From NCBI RefSeq assembly GCF_020166415.1, contig NZ_JAIQXV010000010.1, positions 1 to 64,000 on the forward strand: 64,000 bases of DNA, in the 5' to 3' direction. The translations under genes were made by a program, and so were the position numbers. Numbering within the stretch: position 1 is the stretch's first letter; each line of letters begins with the position of its first letter. The DNA is from Deinococcus multiflagellatus. Lineage in GTDB: Bacteria > Deinococcota > Deinococci > Deinococcales > Deinococcaceae. This document shows positions 32,402 through 43,220 of this stretch, piece by piece. The notes beneath the pieces are model-generated. The model saw nothing but the letters and a program-made list of their open reading frames with translations. It ran no database searches and had not been told where the DNA came from.

Positions 32402-33561
32402 GCTGGTGCCTGTTCGGGCGCCAGGGTACCCAGAACATCTGTGAGGGCGCTGACCACCTGATGCTGCAGCTCTGCCGACAACGTGGGCCAGATGGGCAGG
32501 CTCAGCACCTGCTGGCTGGCCTGGGCGCTGCGCGGCTGAACCGTGTACTGGCCGCTGTACACCGGCAGCGCGTCCTGGGGCACCGGGTAGTACACCATGG
32601 TGCCGATTCCCCGGGCTGCCAGTTCGCGCTGCACAGCGTCGCGGTCAAACCCGATCAGTTCAATGGTGTACTGGTGAAAGACGTGGCCCGGCGTTACAGC
32701 CGGCGCTTTCACGCTGGGCAGTCCTGCGAGAAGGCCAGTGTAACGTGCGGCTACCTCGCGGCGCAGGCGGTTTTGCTCTGGTAGGTAGCCTAATTTCACC
32801 CGCAAAATGGCGGCCTGCAGTGTGTCAAGCCGGGAGTTAAAGCCCAGGGTCTCGTTGTGATACTTGCGGCGGCTGCCGTGCGCCCGGAGCATGCGGGCCT
32901 GTTCCGCCACCGCGTCATCGTTGGTGACCAACAGCCCAGCGTCCCCAAACGCCCCCAGATTCTTGCTGGGAAAAAACGAGTAAGCCCCCGCGTGCCCCAT
33001 GGTGCCAGTCTGCTGACCGTCCCAGGCGTCCGCTGCGCGCCCAAAATTGGCGGCGTGGTACTGCGCCCCAAATGATTGGGCGCAGTCTTCAACCACCAGG
33101 AGGCCATGCTCCTGGGCACAGGTCATCAGCGCGCCCATATCGGCACTCTGGCCATACAGGTGAACCGGCATCAGCGCTTTGGTCTGGGGGGTGATGGCTG
33201 CGCGCACCTGCTGAACATCCAAGTTGTAGGTGTCCGGGTCAATGTCCACGAACACTGGTTTGGCCCCCACCAAGCTGATGCTCTCGGCGGTGGCAAAAAA
33301 GGAGAAGGCCGTGGTGATGACCTCGTCGCCTGGGCCGACCCCCAGCGCGCGCAGCGCAATCACGAGCGCGTCGGTGCCAGAGTTGACCCCGACGGCGTGG
33401 CGCACACCAAGAAATTCGGCCGCCTCGGCTTCAAAAGCCATGACGTCTGGCCCCATAATGAACTGTCCAGAGCGAACCACCCGCTCAAACGCGGCCTGAA
33501 ATTCAGCCCAGTGCGCTTCAACTTCAGGGGAAAGGTCAAGAATCGGAATTGAGGACATCAC
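32398..33561 (-). CDS. wbpE: PLP-dependent sugar 3-aminotransferase (WbpE-like, DegT/DnrJ family)
   Basis: Transfers an amino group from glutamate to UDP-3-keto-GlcNAcA. 387 residues with [15 protein letters not shown] near 60, [25 protein letters not shown] near 155 and the PLP lysine in [14 protein letters not shown] near 188. WbpE works with the WbpB oxidase, which is two genes upstream. Overlaps wbpD and wbpI by 4 bases each. Confidence 0.9.
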   Translation of the reverse strand: MMSSIPILDLSPEVEAHWAEFQAAFERVVRSGQFIMGPDVMAFEAEAAEFLGVRHAVGVNSGTDALVIALRALGVGPGDEVITTAFSFFATAESISLVGAKPVFVDIDPDTYNLDVQQVRAAITPQTKALMPVHLYGQSADMGALMTCAQEHGLLVVEDCAQSFGAQYHAANFGRAADAWDGQQTGTMGHAGAYSFFPSKNLGAFGDAGLLVTNDDAVAEQARMLRAHGSRRKYHNETLGFNSRLDTLQAAILRVKLGYLPEQNRLRREVAARYTGLLAGLPSVKAPAVTPGHVFHQYTIELIGFDRDAVQRELAARGIGTMVYYPVPQDALPVYSGQYTVQPRSAQASQQVLSLPIWPTLSAELQHQVVSALTDVLGTLAPEQAPA

Positions 33562-34199
33562 GCCTCCCGCTCTGCACCCGGCAGAGCCTGAGCATCTTCG
33601 GGCGAAACTTCAACGTTGCTGGGCAGCCGCTCGACCTGCCACGGTGCGACCAGCCGGTACCGGTGGCCGCGGGAGTCCTGAACTTCCGTGGCCTGCTCAA
33701 AATCCAGCACGTCACCACTGGCGCTCATGTAGCCGATGGGCCGGGCCGGCACCCCCGCCACCATGACGTAGGGCGGCACGTCGCGGGTGACCACCGCGCC
33801 GGCAGCAACAAAGGCGCCCTCGTGCAGCGTCACCCCACAGACAATGGTGGCATTGGCGCCGATGCTGGCCCCACGTTTGACCAGCGTGGGCAGATAATCC
33901 GCGCCAGTGTTTCTAGGGAACTCGCTGCGTGGAGTGCGGACATTGGTAAACACCATGCTGGGCCCACAGAACACGTAATCTTCGAGCGTCACGCCTTCAT
34001 AGACAGCCACGTTGTTCTGGATCTTGACCCCATTGCCAACCCGGACATCGTTGGCAATCAGGACATTCTGACCAATTGAGCACCCCTCACCGATCACTGC
34101 GCGGGGCATGACATGGGTAAAGTGCCAGATGCGGGTGCCGTCCCCCACCTGCGCCCCCTCGTCGACATACGCGCTCTCATGAATCAAGGGCCCGGTCAA
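33558..34199 (-). CDS. wbpD: UDP-sugar 3-N-acetyltransferase (WbpD-like, left-handed beta-helix)
   Basis: Acetylates the 3-amino group made by WbpE, using acetyl-CoA. 213 residues, with hexapeptide repeats over about residues 5-130 ([55 protein letters not shown]), the trimeric LbH acetyltransferase pattern. TTG 34199 is the likely start because it overlaps the wbpB stop (TTGA), matching the other 4-base overlaps. The residues after the helix, about 150-213, are variable in this family. Confidence 0.9.
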   Translation of the reverse strand: MTGPLIHESAYVDEGAQVGDGTRIWHFTHVMPRAVIGEGCSIGQNVLIANDVRVGNGVKIQNNVAVYEGVTLEDYVFCGPSMVFTNVRTPRSEFPRNTGADYLPTLVKRGASIGANATIVCGVTLHEGAFVAAGAVVTRDVPPYVMVAGVPARPIGYMSASGDVLDFEQATEVQDSRGHRYRLVAPWQVERLPSNVEVSPEDAQALPGAEREA

Positions 34200-35137
34200 G
34201 ACGACCTCACAAAGGGGTGACGACGCGTGCCTCCAGGAGTCACGGGAAGGGTGCGAATCTGCGACACCAGCTCAATGGCCGGCGCGGTGTCGGCCAGCCC
34301 GAAACCTTGACCCGCCAGGGTGCGGCGGTAAACCGCGGTGTGCAGATCGGTAAAGCCCTCAGAAAACTCAACCTCTTGCCCGTCAATGGTGATGGAGCGG
34401 TAGGTGCGTTTTCCGGCGGCGGCCAGCTCCTGCGGAATGTACTGGTCATCCACTGCCAAAAACCACCGGACCCGCGCGCCAGCCAGCTCCAGATAGCCAG
34501 CATTGACCGTTGCTGTACGCACATGCACTTCCACATGCTCGGCAGTGCCAAAGTACCAGTTCAGCAGATCGAAGAAATGCACCCCGATGTTCGAGGCCAG
34601 CCCCCCGCTTTGCTCGGTGCGGCCTTTCCACGACCGCAGGTACCAGGTGCCGCGCGAAGTGACGTAGGTGAGGTCCACTTCCCGCTTGCCCGTATGGCCT
34701 TCTTGATCCAGCTTGTCCTTAAGCGCCGTCAGGGCTTCGTGAACGCGCAACTGAAGGATGGTCCAGACACGCTGTCCCGTGCGCTGCTCTTCGTGCGCCA
34801 AGCCGCGCAGTTCCTCGGGCGAGAGCACCAGCGGTTTTTCACACAGGGCGTCAGCGCCGGCCCGCAGGCCCATGCGAATGTGCGGGCCGTGCAGATAATT
34901 CGGTGCGCAGATGCTCAGGTAGTCGAGGCCGCGCCCCTCATCCCGCGCTGTATGCAGATACTGCTCAAACAATTCTGGCTGAGTAAAGAACTCGGCCCGT
35001 GGAAAGTAGGCGTCCATGACGCCCACGGAATCGAAAGGATCGAGGGCTACGTCCAGCGTATTGCCCGTTTCCTGAATGGCTTTAAGGTGACGGGGGGCGA
35101 TATATCCGGCCGCGCCGGTGAGTCCAAACCGCTTCAC
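34196..35137 (-). CDS. wbpB: UDP-GlcNAcA 3-dehydrogenase (WbpB-like, Gfo/Idh/MocA)
   Basis: Oxidises C3 of UDP-GlcNAcA with NAD, preparing it for amination. 313 residues, with the Rossmann motif [17 protein letters not shown] at the N-terminus, [15 protein letters not shown] near 75, [12 protein letters not shown] with the conserved EKP near 99 and [20 protein letters not shown] near 180. Length and order fit WbpB. Overlaps wbpA and wbpD by 4 bases each. Confidence 0.9.
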   Translation of the reverse strand: MKRFGLTGAAGYIAPRHLKAIQETGNTLDVALDPFDSVGVMDAYFPRAEFFTQPELFEQYLHTARDEGRGLDYLSICAPNYLHGPHIRMGLRAGADALCEKPLVLSPEELRGLAHEEQRTGQRVWTILQLRVHEALTALKDKLDQEGHTGKREVDLTYVTSRGTWYLRSWKGRTEQSGGLASNIGVHFFDLLNWYFGTAEHVEVHVRTATVNAGYLELAGARVRWFLAVDDQYIPQELAAAGKRTYRSITIDGQEVEFSEGFTDLHTAVYRRTLAGQGFGLADTAPAIELVSQIRTLPVTPGGTRRHPFVRSS

Positions 35138-36456
35138 AGCAAAGTCACCTTCTCGCTCTTGAAATTGCGCGTGGCGTTGCGGGTGTCCAGGATGGCCTGG
35201 GCATGGTCGACCACCAGACCGTAATCGACATTGGAATGGTGGGTGGTGATGATGACCAGGTCAGCCGCCTGGAGCCGCTCCTGGGTGAGTTCGACACTGT
35301 CGGCTTTCACCCCATGGTCATCAATGCGAGGCACCCAAGTGTCGTGATACTCGACGTCTGCCCCCGCTTGCTGCAGGTGCTTGAAGACCTCCAGCGCCGG
35401 AGACTCGCGGTAATCGTCCAGGTCGGATTTGTACGCCACGCCCAGGAGCAGGACGCGGCTGCCGTTCAGGGCCTTGCGGTGTGTGTTGAGCACCCGCCCG
35501 GCCTTTTCGACCACGAACTCAGGCATGCGGCGGTTGACTTCCCCAGCCAGCGCGATGAAATGGGTCTGGAAATTAAATTCGCGCGCCTTCCACTCCAGGT
35601 AATGGGGATCAAGCGGGATGCAGTGGCCCCCCACGCCTGGACCAGGGTAAAAGGGCATAATGCCAAAGGGCTTGGTGAAGGCGGCGTCCAGCACTTCCCA
35701 GACGTTCAGGCCCATACGGTCACACAGCAGTGTCAGCTCATTGACCAGCGCGATGTTAACGGCCCTAAATGTGTTCTCAAACACCTTGACCATCTCTGCA
35801 GCGGTAGCCGAGCTGACGGGCACCACGCTCTCGATGGTTTGCTGATAAAAGGCCAGCGCCACCTCAAGGCTCTCAGGATCATGGCCGCCGACCACCTTGT
35901 TGGTGTTCTTGGTGGTGTAACGTCTATTGCCCGGATCCACCCGCTCGGGCGAGTGGGCCAAGTAGAAGTCCTGGCCGGCGCGTAGCCCACCGGCTTCAAG
36001 GATGGGCTTCATGATCTCCTCGGTCGTCCCGGGATAGGTGGTACTTTCCAGGCTCACCAGTTGACCAGGACGCAAGATGGCCGCAATCTCCCGGGTCACG
36101 CTGCGCACGTAGCTCAGATCCGGCGTGAGGTTCTGATCCAGCGGCGTAGGCACGCAGATCACCAGCACGTCGAGGTCGGCCGCCTCGGCGAAACTGGTGG
36201 TGGCCGTGACCAGACCCCGGTTCACCACATCGCGCAGGTCTTCGTCGCGCACATCCTTGATGTAATTTTCGCCGCGCTGCACCTGCGCGACGCGCTCGGC
36301 ACTGCGGTCGATTCCCACGACCTGAAAGCCAACCTTGGCTTTTTCAACCAGAAAGGGGAGGCCGACATACCCAAGCCCGATAACCCCGATTCTCGCCTCC
36401 CGGCGCTGGAGCTTCTCAATCAGAAGCTGTTTGGTTGGTGTTGTGCTGAGACTCAT
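35134..36456 (-). CDS. wbpA: UDP-GlcNAc 6-dehydrogenase (WbpA-like)
   Basis: Oxidises C6 of UDP-GlcNAc to the uronic acid, the first step to UDP-ManNAc3NAcA. 440 residues with IGVIGLGYVGLP near 23, a YPGTTEEIM segment, the central KVFENTFRAVNIALVNEL, catalytic Cys in PGPGVGGHCIPLDP near 270 and a C-terminal UDP-binding domain with LLLGVAYKSDLDDYRESPAL. It heads the operon: TAGAAT (minus, 36468-36463) ends six bases before the ATG, so the large transcript appears leaderless. Confidence 0.92.
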   Translation of the reverse strand: MSLSTTPTKQLLIEKLQRREARIGVIGLGYVGLPFLVEKAKVGFQVVGIDRSAERVAQVQRGENYIKDVRDEDLRDVVNRGLVTATTSFAEAADLDVLVICVPTPLDQNLTPDLSYVRSVTREIAAILRPGQLVSLESTTYPGTTEEIMKPILEAGGLRAGQDFYLAHSPERVDPGNRRYTTKNTNKVVGGHDPESLEVALAFYQQTIESVVPVSSATAAEMVKVFENTFRAVNIALVNELTLLCDRMGLNVWEVLDAAFTKPFGIMPFYPGPGVGGHCIPLDPHYLEWKAREFNFQTHFIALAGEVNRRMPEFVVEKAGRVLNTHRKALNGSRVLLLGVAYKSDLDDYRESPALEVFKHLQQAGADVEYHDTWVPRIDDHGVKADSVELTQERLQAADLVIITTHHSNVDYGLVVDHAQAILDTRNATRNFKSEKVTLL

Positions 36457-36462
36457 TAGTGC

Positions 36463-36492
36463 ATTCTAACGGCAAACTTTTCATCCTGAAGA
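36463..36492 (-). promoter_or_regulatory. Promoter of the wbpA-led polysaccharide operon
   Basis: The -10 TAGAAT (36468-36463 on the minus strand) ends six bases before the wbpA ATG, a leaderless layout. A poor -35 (TTCAGG) lies about 16 bases further up. No operator recognised; the rest of the gap to the tRNA terminator shows nothing clear. Confidence 0.55.
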
Positions 36493-36585
36493 CTGCAGTT
36501 TGCTCTCACTATGTCTGGTCTATATACCATGAGAACACGGTCAGATTCGTCTGTGCGGCGGTTGCACCCACTGCACCTTCCTGGC

Positions 36586-36625
36586 AAAAATATGCTCGCC
36601 TCTGCATTCACAGAGGCGAGCATAT
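36586..36625 (-). terminator. Terminator after tRNA-Glu
   Basis: On the minus strand a perfect 15-bp stem (36625-36611 with 36604-36590, loop of 6) is followed by TTTTT. It starts two bases after the tRNA 3' end and separates the tRNA from the wbpA operon. Confidence 0.85.
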
Positions 36626-36626
36626 G

Positions 36627-36713
<87 letters not shown>

Positions 36714-36777
36714 TTGTGCTCTGGCTTGCGCCTTCGCTGACTGCCTTTCAAGGGGCGCCGTTTCCGGCACGCACAGA

Positions 36778-36806
36778 AAGATACTGGGTTAAGCCCGGTT
36801 CGTCAA
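36778..36806 (-). promoter_or_regulatory. tRNA-Glu promoter
   Basis: Minus strand: -35 TTGACG (36806-36801), 17-base spacer, -10 TATCTT (36783-36778). It would start transcription about 70 nt before the mature tRNA 5' end. Confidence 0.6.
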
Positions 36807-36826
36807 GGGGCCATAAACTTCAACAG

Positions 36827-36861
36827 AAAAGCGGGCGGCCCTGGTGAAAGGGGGCGCCCGC
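36827..36861 (-). terminator. Terminator of lpd
   Basis: Minus-strand stem GCGGGCGCCCC with matching GGGCCGCCCGC (one bulge), then TTTTCTG. Lies 12 bases after the lpd stop. Confidence 0.8.
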
Positions 36862-36873
36862 CGGAACCGAGAT

Positions 36874-38280
<1,407 letters not shown>

Positions 38281-38430
38281 AGCGTTCCTGAGCGTACCAC
38301 CGGCCTTTGCCCCCCACAGGAAGGCGCGTTCCTGTGGCAGAGACAGAGCGGGCCCCACCACTTTGCCCCCACCGGGGGCACCGCAGATGCAGCAACGCCG
38401 GAGCGCAACCCCGCCTAAGCTGAGAAAGAG

Positions 38431-39273
38431 ATGAAAAAAGCGTTGACACTTGTGATGTTGAGCGGCCTGGCCGCCGCCGGGGCCCAGGCCGCCGAGGCGC
38501 CGCTGCGCTACCAGACGGGCCAGATCTCGCTGCTGGGGGGCAAAGCCCAGCTGAACACCGGCGAGAGCCTGCGCTATCTGGACGCCAGCGGGGCCAAGCA
38601 GGTCATCGTAGGGCAGTGGGGGAACCCCCCCGAAGCCGCCGAGGACGTGCTGGGCATGATTGTGCCGGCGGGCCTGGACCCCGCCACCAAGCAAGGCTGG
38701 GGCGTGGTGATCACCGAGAGCAAGGACGGCCACGTGTCGGACAAGGACGCGGCCGGGATGAACTACGACCAGTTGATGCGCGACATGCAGGCCGCCACGA
38801 AGGAGGAGAACAGTGGGCGGCAGGACGCGGGGTTCGGCACCGTGGACCTCGTAGGCTGGGCCGACTCGCCGCGCTACGACGCCGCCACCCACAAGATGTA
38901 CTGGGCCAAGGAACTGGCCTTCAGCGACAACCCCGGCGAGCACACCCTGAACTACGCCGTGCGCGTTCTGGGCCGCGACAACGTGCTGGAACTGAACGCC
39001 GTGGCAGGGATGACGCAGCTGCCGCAGATCAAGCGCGACATGGCCGCGGTGCTGAACCAGGTGTCCTTTACCCCAGGCGCGCGCTACGAGGACTTCAACG
39101 CGGACACCGACCAACTGGCCACCTACGGCATTGCCGGGTTGCTGGGCGTGGCGGCGGCGAAGAAAGTGGGCCTGCTGGGCGTGGTGCTGCTGTTCCTGAA
39201 AAAAGGTTGGATTCTGATTGCGGCGGCGCTGGGCGGCCTGGGCCGCCTGATGGGCCGCCGCGCGCGGGCCTGA
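38431..39273 (+). CDS. DUF2167 membrane-anchored exported protein
   Basis: 280 residues: signal peptide ([20 protein letters not shown]), then a DUF2167 domain with [46 protein letters not shown] and [10 protein letters not shown], and a C-terminal membrane region at about 233-275 ([20 protein letters not shown]). The family is described in bacteria as membrane-anchored proteins of unknown function. GAGAAAGAG precedes the ATG. Standalone, with a bidirectional terminator downstream. Confidence 0.85.
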   Translation: MKKALTLVMLSGLAAAGAQAAEAPLRYQTGQISLLGGKAQLNTGESLRYLDASGAKQVIVGQWGNPPEAAEDVLGMIVPAGLDPATKQGWGVVITESKDGHVSDKDAAGMNYDQLMRDMQAATKEENSGRQDAGFGTVDLVGWADSPRYDAATHKMYWAKELAFSDNPGEHTLNYAVRVLGRDNVLELNAVAGMTQLPQIKRDMAAVLNQVSFTPGARYEDFNADTDQLATYGIAGLLGVAAAKKVGLLGVVLLFLKKGWILIAAALGGLGRLMGRRARA

Positions 39274-39291
39274 AGTCCGGAGACTGCCAGA

Positions 39292-39328
39292 CAAAGGGCG
39301 GGGGCGCGCATATGCCCCCGCCCCTTTG
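39292..39328. terminator. Bidirectional terminator between DUF2167 gene and psuG
   Basis: CAAAGGGCGGGGGC (39292-39305) pairs with GCCCCCGCCCCTTTG (39314-39328), with one bulged base and an 8-base loop. The A/T flanks suit both convergent genes. Confidence 0.75.
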
Positions 39329-39335
39329 CTTCCCC

Positions 39336-40280
39336 TTACCCCAGCTGGGCGTAGGCTGCCGCCACCTGCGCCGCCACCGCCGCGTTGTGGCCCACCAGGG
39401 CAATGTTGGCCTCCAGGCTGCGCCCGCCGGTCAGTTCCACCACGCGGCCCAGCAGGTAGGGCGTGGTGGCCTTGCCGGTCAGGCCCAGGGCGTCCATGTC
39501 CTGCAGCGCCTGTTCAATGTGGGCGCCGATCTCGGCGGCCGGGATCTCCGCCGCGCTGGGGATGGGGTTGGCAAGCAGCACCCCGCCCGAGAGGCCCAGC
39601 GCCCACTTGGCCTGCAGCACCCGGGCGGCCTCCTCTGGAGTCTGCACGGTCAGCGGGGACGGAAAGCCACTCTGGCGCGAATAGAAGGCTGGGAATTCGC
39701 TGCTGCCCAGCGTGATGGCGGGCACGCCCTGGGTTTCCAGCACTTCCAGCGTCAGGCCAATGTCGAGGATGCTCTTGACCCCGGCGCTGACCACGCAGAC
39801 ATCGGTGCGGGCCAGTTCCAGCAGGTCGGCGCTGATGTCCATGCTCTGCCCGGCGCCCCGGTGTACGCCGCCCGTGCCGCCCGTGGCAAAGACCCGGATG
39901 CCCGCCAGCGCGGCAATGCGCATGGTGGAGGCCACCGTGGTCGCGCCGTGGCGGCCCAGGGCCACGGTGACCGGCAGGTCGCGGGTGCTGATCTTTTCCA
40001 CGGCCTTGTCGGTGGCAAGCTGGTGGAGCTCGGTGTCGTTCAGGCCCACCTTCAGGCGGCCACCCAGCACGGCGATGGTGGCGGGCACGGCGCCGTGCTC
40101 CCGTACCACGGCTTCCACGCCGCGCGCCATCTCCACGTTCTGCGGAAAGGGCATGCCGTGGCTGATGATGGTGCTTTCCAGCGCCACCACGGGGCGGCCT
40201 TCCTGCAGCGCGGCGGCGACTTCTGGGTGAAGGTCCATGTGGGCGGCGATTTCGGGACGGAGAGAAAAAGTCTGGGTCAT
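39336..40280 (-). CDS. psuG: Pseudouridine-5'-phosphate glycosidase
   Basis: Cleaves pseudouridine-5'-phosphate to uracil and ribose-5-phosphate, in RNA breakdown. 314 residues, with [15 protein letters not shown] near residue 33, GGRLKVGL, the catalytic-Lys region [10 protein letters not shown] near 95, [13 protein letters not shown] near 130 and [21 protein letters not shown] near 160-183. Overlaps the kinase gene by 4 bases (ATGA), so the pair is co-translated. Confidence 0.94.
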   Translation of the reverse strand: MTQTFSLRPEIAAHMDLHPEVAAALQEGRPVVALESTIISHGMPFPQNVEMARGVEAVVREHGAVPATIAVLGGRLKVGLNDTELHQLATDKAVEKISTRDLPVTVALGRHGATTVASTMRIAALAGIRVFATGGTGGVHRGAGQSMDISADLLELARTDVCVVSAGVKSILDIGLTLEVLETQGVPAITLGSSEFPAFYSRQSGFPSPLTVQTPEEAARVLQAKWALGLSGGVLLANPIPSAAEIPAAEIGAHIEQALQDMDALGLTGKATTPYLLGRVVELTGGRSLEANIALVGHNAAVAAQVAAAYAQLG

Positions 40281-41410
40281 ACGGGCTCCTGGGGGGCCAG
40301 TCCGGCGCGCTCATGGATGGCGGCCGGGGTGAGGGTGGGGGAGACGGCGAATTCACTTTCCACGGTCAGCGCGGCGGCGGCGTGGCCCGCGCGGGCGGCG
40401 GCCTCAGGCGGGTGGCCCCCCAGCAGGGCGGCCAGATAGGCGGCCAGCATGGCGTCGCCGGCCCCGGTCACGTCGCGCACCTGGGCAGGCAGAGCAGGCA
40501 GGTCGTGCTCGCCCTGCGGCGTGACCAGCAGGCTGCCGCGTTCGCCCCGGCGCACCCACACCACGGCCACGCCCTGCCCCTGCAGTTCGGCAGCGGCGGC
40601 GCGCAGGGCAGCGGGCTCGTCGGGGACGTCGCGGCCCAGCAGCGCGCCCAGCTCTGGCACATTCGGCGTGACGGTGTGGGGTGAGAGCCCAGAGGCCAGC
40701 AGGGGCCGCAGCCGCGCGGCCTTGGGCACGCTGACCGGCTCGAACACGGCGGGCACCCCTGCGTCCCGGGCGAGGGTCAGCAGGTGTGACAGGGTGGCGG
40801 GCGGCAGGTTGCCGTCGGCCACCACCCAGGCGGCGCCGCGCAGCGTGCCCCGGCGGGCCTGCAACTCGGCGGGGGTCAGGGCGTCGGTGGCGGCCATAGC
40901 GGCCACGGCCACCACCAGTTCGCCGCCCTGGTCCAGCACGGCGGTGTAGGTGCCGGTGGCCACGCCGGGGGCGCGCAGCACCGGGCGCACGTCCACGCCT
41001 GCCGCCCCCGTTTCGCGCAGTAGCCAGTCGCCCAGGGGATCGCGTCCCACCGCCGCAATGAGACTGGTGGCCACGCCCAGCCGGGCCAGATTCTCGGCCA
41101 CGTTGCGCGCCACGCCGCCCGGCGCCTGGGCGGCGGTGCCGGGGTTGCTGGTGCCGGGCACCACGGGGGCCAGCGTGCGGGCCTTGACGTCCACGTTGGC
41201 GCCGCCCACGACCACCACGCGGCCGGGGCCCTGTTCGGGGGGCAGCAGGTAGCCCCGGCCCAGCAGGGCGCCTTTTTTCACCAGATTGCTGACGTGCACG
41301 TTCACGGCGGCGCGGGAGGTGCCCAGGCGGCGGGCGAGGTCTTCGGGGGGGGCGAGGGGGGTTTGGCGGATAAGGGCCAGGAGCGCGGCTTCGGTGTCGG
41401 TCAAGGCCAT
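40277..41410 (-). CDS. psuK: HTH-fused PfkB sugar kinase, probable pseudouridine kinase
   Basis: Phosphorylates pseudouridine at the 5' position for PsuG. 377 residues: an N-terminal winged HTH of about 50 residues (TDTEAALLALIRQTP, LARRLGTSRAAVNVHVSNLV) precedes a full PfkB kinase (VVVGGANVDVKA, GGVARNVAENLARLG, and the catalytic DVTGAGDAMLAAYLAALLGG near 320). HTH-PfkB fusions are known, so it may also regulate its own operon. ATG 41410 is seven bases after TATGAT (minus, 41423-41418), a leaderless start that excludes the longer in-frame extension. Confidence 0.88.
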   Translation of the reverse strand: MALTDTEAALLALIRQTPLAPPEDLARRLGTSRAAVNVHVSNLVKKGALLGRGYLLPPEQGPGRVVVVGGANVDVKARTLAPVVPGTSNPGTAAQAPGGVARNVAENLARLGVATSLIAAVGRDPLGDWLLRETGAAGVDVRPVLRAPGVATGTYTAVLDQGGELVVAVAAMAATDALTPAELQARRGTLRGAAWVVADGNLPPATLSHLLTLARDAGVPAVFEPVSVPKAARLRPLLASGLSPHTVTPNVPELGALLGRDVPDEPAALRAAAAELQGQGVAVVWVRRGERGSLLVTPQGEHDLPALPAQVRDVTGAGDAMLAAYLAALLGGHPPEAAARAGHAAAALTVESEFAVSPTLTPAAIHERAGLAPQEPV

Positions 41411-41423
41411 GGGGTTTATCATA

Positions 41424-42005
41424 GTTAAGGGATTGGCTGAAGTAAAGGGGTTTGGGCGAGTTCGTTTGCGTGTTTGCCCCACCCCCCCAGCCCCCCTACC
41501 CCGGAGGGGCAGGGGGGAGCGGCGCTGCGCTGGGCAAGAGTTTCTACTGAGATTGGATGGCTCGCTCTATCCGCTAACGTGTCCGGCTTCGACGCCATCC
41601 GCTGATGACGCGTAATGGCCCGCGCCCTTCGGGCACGACGGCCTCGTCTGGACCTGGGCGGTGGTGGGGCAAGGTGTCTTGCTGCGGCCCAGAAAGTTCT
41701 ACTTTGAACAACACAACAGCCAAAGGCCAAAGCCGCCCTTCAAAAGTAGAACCTCGTGCCCTCAGCGTCCCCACCCTTCACCCCTGCGGGGTGAGCAACG
41801 GAAGCCGTCGTGCGCGCAGCGCGCGGGCGTAAGGCGATGGGCGGAGCAAGGCGACGGCGTACAACGCGGGGCGAAGCCAAGCCGCCCCACACCGTCAGTC
41901 AACGTTTGCCGAGCGCAGCGGAAAACTCCCCCCTGCCCCTCCGGGGTAGGGGGGCTGGGGGGGTGGGGCAAGCCCAAAAACGTCATCGCCCAACAAAAAG
42001 CCCCC
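41424..42005. repeat. MITE-like composite repeat element with long terminal inverted repeats
   Basis: No gene in this roughly 580-base stretch. Bases 41474-41519 and 41926-41971 are a perfect 46-bp inverted repeat (C-rich/G-rich, beginning TTGCCCCACC). Similarity continues imperfectly inward for some 35 bases (CGCTGCGCT, GGCAA, ACTGA) and outward for about 25 (TTGGGCGA). Inside are nested inverted repeats: GGATGGC/GCCATCC (41555-41561, 41594-41600) and GTTCTACTTTGAA/TTCAAAAGTAGAAC (41697-41709, 41739-41752). No transposase frame. It resembles the small non-coding repeats of deinococci; family not identified. Confidence 0.7.
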
Positions 42006-42008
42006 CCC

Positions 42009-42710
42009 TCACCCCCCCTCCCCATCCGCCAACGCCTGCAACCCCCCCCTCAGCCCCGGCACCTCCACCCGCGCCGTATGCCAGATCAACCCCGCCTCAA
42101 TCCCAAAGTAATCGTGCGACACCAGATTCCGCACGTCCCGCAGCAGCGCCCACGGCACCTCCGGGTGGCGGTCCTGCACGCTCTGCGGAATGAACTTGGT
42201 GGTCTCGCCCAGGCGCGCCAGCGTGTGCAGCACCGCGTCCTGCACGATCTCGTCGCGCTGGAAGGTGGTCAGGGAATGCCCGGCGGTGTACTCGGCCACC
42301 CGGTCAATGGCGCCCAGCAGGTCGTACACCCGCCAGCGCCAGCGTTTGGCGCGGTGGCTGCGGGGCGCGGGGTCGGGCACCTGCAAGACGTCCACCGCGT
42401 CGGCCAGAATCTCGCCGCGCAGGGGGGGCCGCAGGGCGCCGGGGGTCACCACGTCCACCCGGCGGCCCAGGGCGGCCTCGAACACCTCGCGGGCGCGCAT
42501 CAGGTCCAGCAGGCCGCGGGAAAGGGCCGGGTCAAAGTCCACCAGCAGGTCAATGTCGCTGGCGGGGGTGGCCTCGCCCCGCGCCACAGAACCGAACACC
42601 CGCACGCGAACCACGCCCAGGCCCGCCCACAGCGGCTGCGTGCCGCGCAGCGCAGCGGCGATGGTGCTCAGGCGCAGGGCCTCGGGAAACAGCGGCTCGG
42701 TGCCGGTCAC
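42009..42710 (-). CDS. Single-chain MNT-HEPN protein (antitoxin nucleotidyltransferase fused to DUF86 toxin)
   Basis: 233 residues. N-terminal MNT nucleotidyltransferase domain with [20 protein letters not shown] (GS at 40-41, Asp52, Asp54, probable third Asp86). C-terminal HEPN/DUF86 domain with RNLVSHDY at about 194-201, which is the Rx4HxY motif whose Tyr is AMPylated by MntA in the two-gene HepT/MntA system. In most genomes these are separate genes. GTG 42710 is selected because TATTCT (minus, 42722-42717) lies six bases upstream; longer starts run into acpS. The two halves may neutralise each other in cis. Confidence 0.85.
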   Translation of the reverse strand: MTGTEPLFPEALRLSTIAAALRGTQPLWAGLGVVRVRVFGSVARGEATPASDIDLLVDFDPALSRGLLDLMRAREVFEAALGRRVDVVTPGALRPPLRGEILADAVDVLQVPDPAPRSHRAKRWRWRVYDLLGAIDRVAEYTAGHSLTTFQRDEIVQDAVLHTLARLGETTKFIPQSVQDRHPEVPWALLRDVRNLVSHDYFGIEAGLIWHTARVEVPGLRGGLQALADGEGG

Positions 42711-42744
42711 GGGGGCAGAATAGGGCACGTATGCTGGGAGGCGC

Positions 42745-43134
42745 ATGATTGTCGCTGTGGGGCATGACCTGATTGAGATTGAGCGCATTCGCCGCATGCT
42801 GGCCCGCGAAGGCCGCCGGGCCGAGAAGCTGTTTGCGCCCACCGAACTGGCCTACTGCGCCCGCCTGAGTGACCCCGCCCCCAGCCTCGCGGCCCGCTTT
42901 GCGGCCAAGGAAGCCTTTCAGAAGGTCTGGCCCCGCCCCCACGGCTGGCGCGACGTGTGGGTGGAGCGCGAGCGGACCCCGGACGGCCCCTTTCCTTTTG
43001 CCCCGCCCGTCCTGGGGTTCTGCCCAGCGATTGCCGCCGAGCTGCAGGCCCGGGGCTGGCGCGCCCACCTGAGCCTGACGCACACCAAGGAGCACGCCTC
43101 GGCGGTGGTGGTGCTGGAAGCCCACGCCCCCTGA
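42745..43134 (+). CDS. acpS: Holo-[acyl-carrier-protein] synthase
   Basis: Transfers 4'-phosphopantetheine from CoA to apo-ACP, activating fatty acid synthesis. 129 residues, usual for AcpS. Magnesium-binding Asp in [11 protein letters not shown] near residue 8 and [11 protein letters not shown] with the catalytic Glu near 56 are present, as is [15 protein letters not shown] near the end. GGGAGG lies before ATG 42745. Divergent from the MNT-HEPN gene with the starts 34 bases apart, so their promoters overlap. Confidence 0.94.
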   Translation: MIVAVGHDLIEIERIRRMLAREGRRAEKLFAPTELAYCARLSDPAPSLAARFAAKEAFQKVWPRPHGWRDVWVERERTPDGPFPFAPPVLGFCPAIAAELQARGWRAHLSLTHTKEHASAVVVLEAHAP

Positions 43135-43220
43135 CGGACGGTCCTGGAGCGGGCGGCCAGAAGAGCCCCTGCACGGCACATACGCCGGCGCTGCCAGGTT
43201 CAACTTCGTAGAGTGGGCGG

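Noticed and set aside
41424..42005. CRISPR array
   Set aside because: Repeats are inverted and nested, not direct and evenly spaced.
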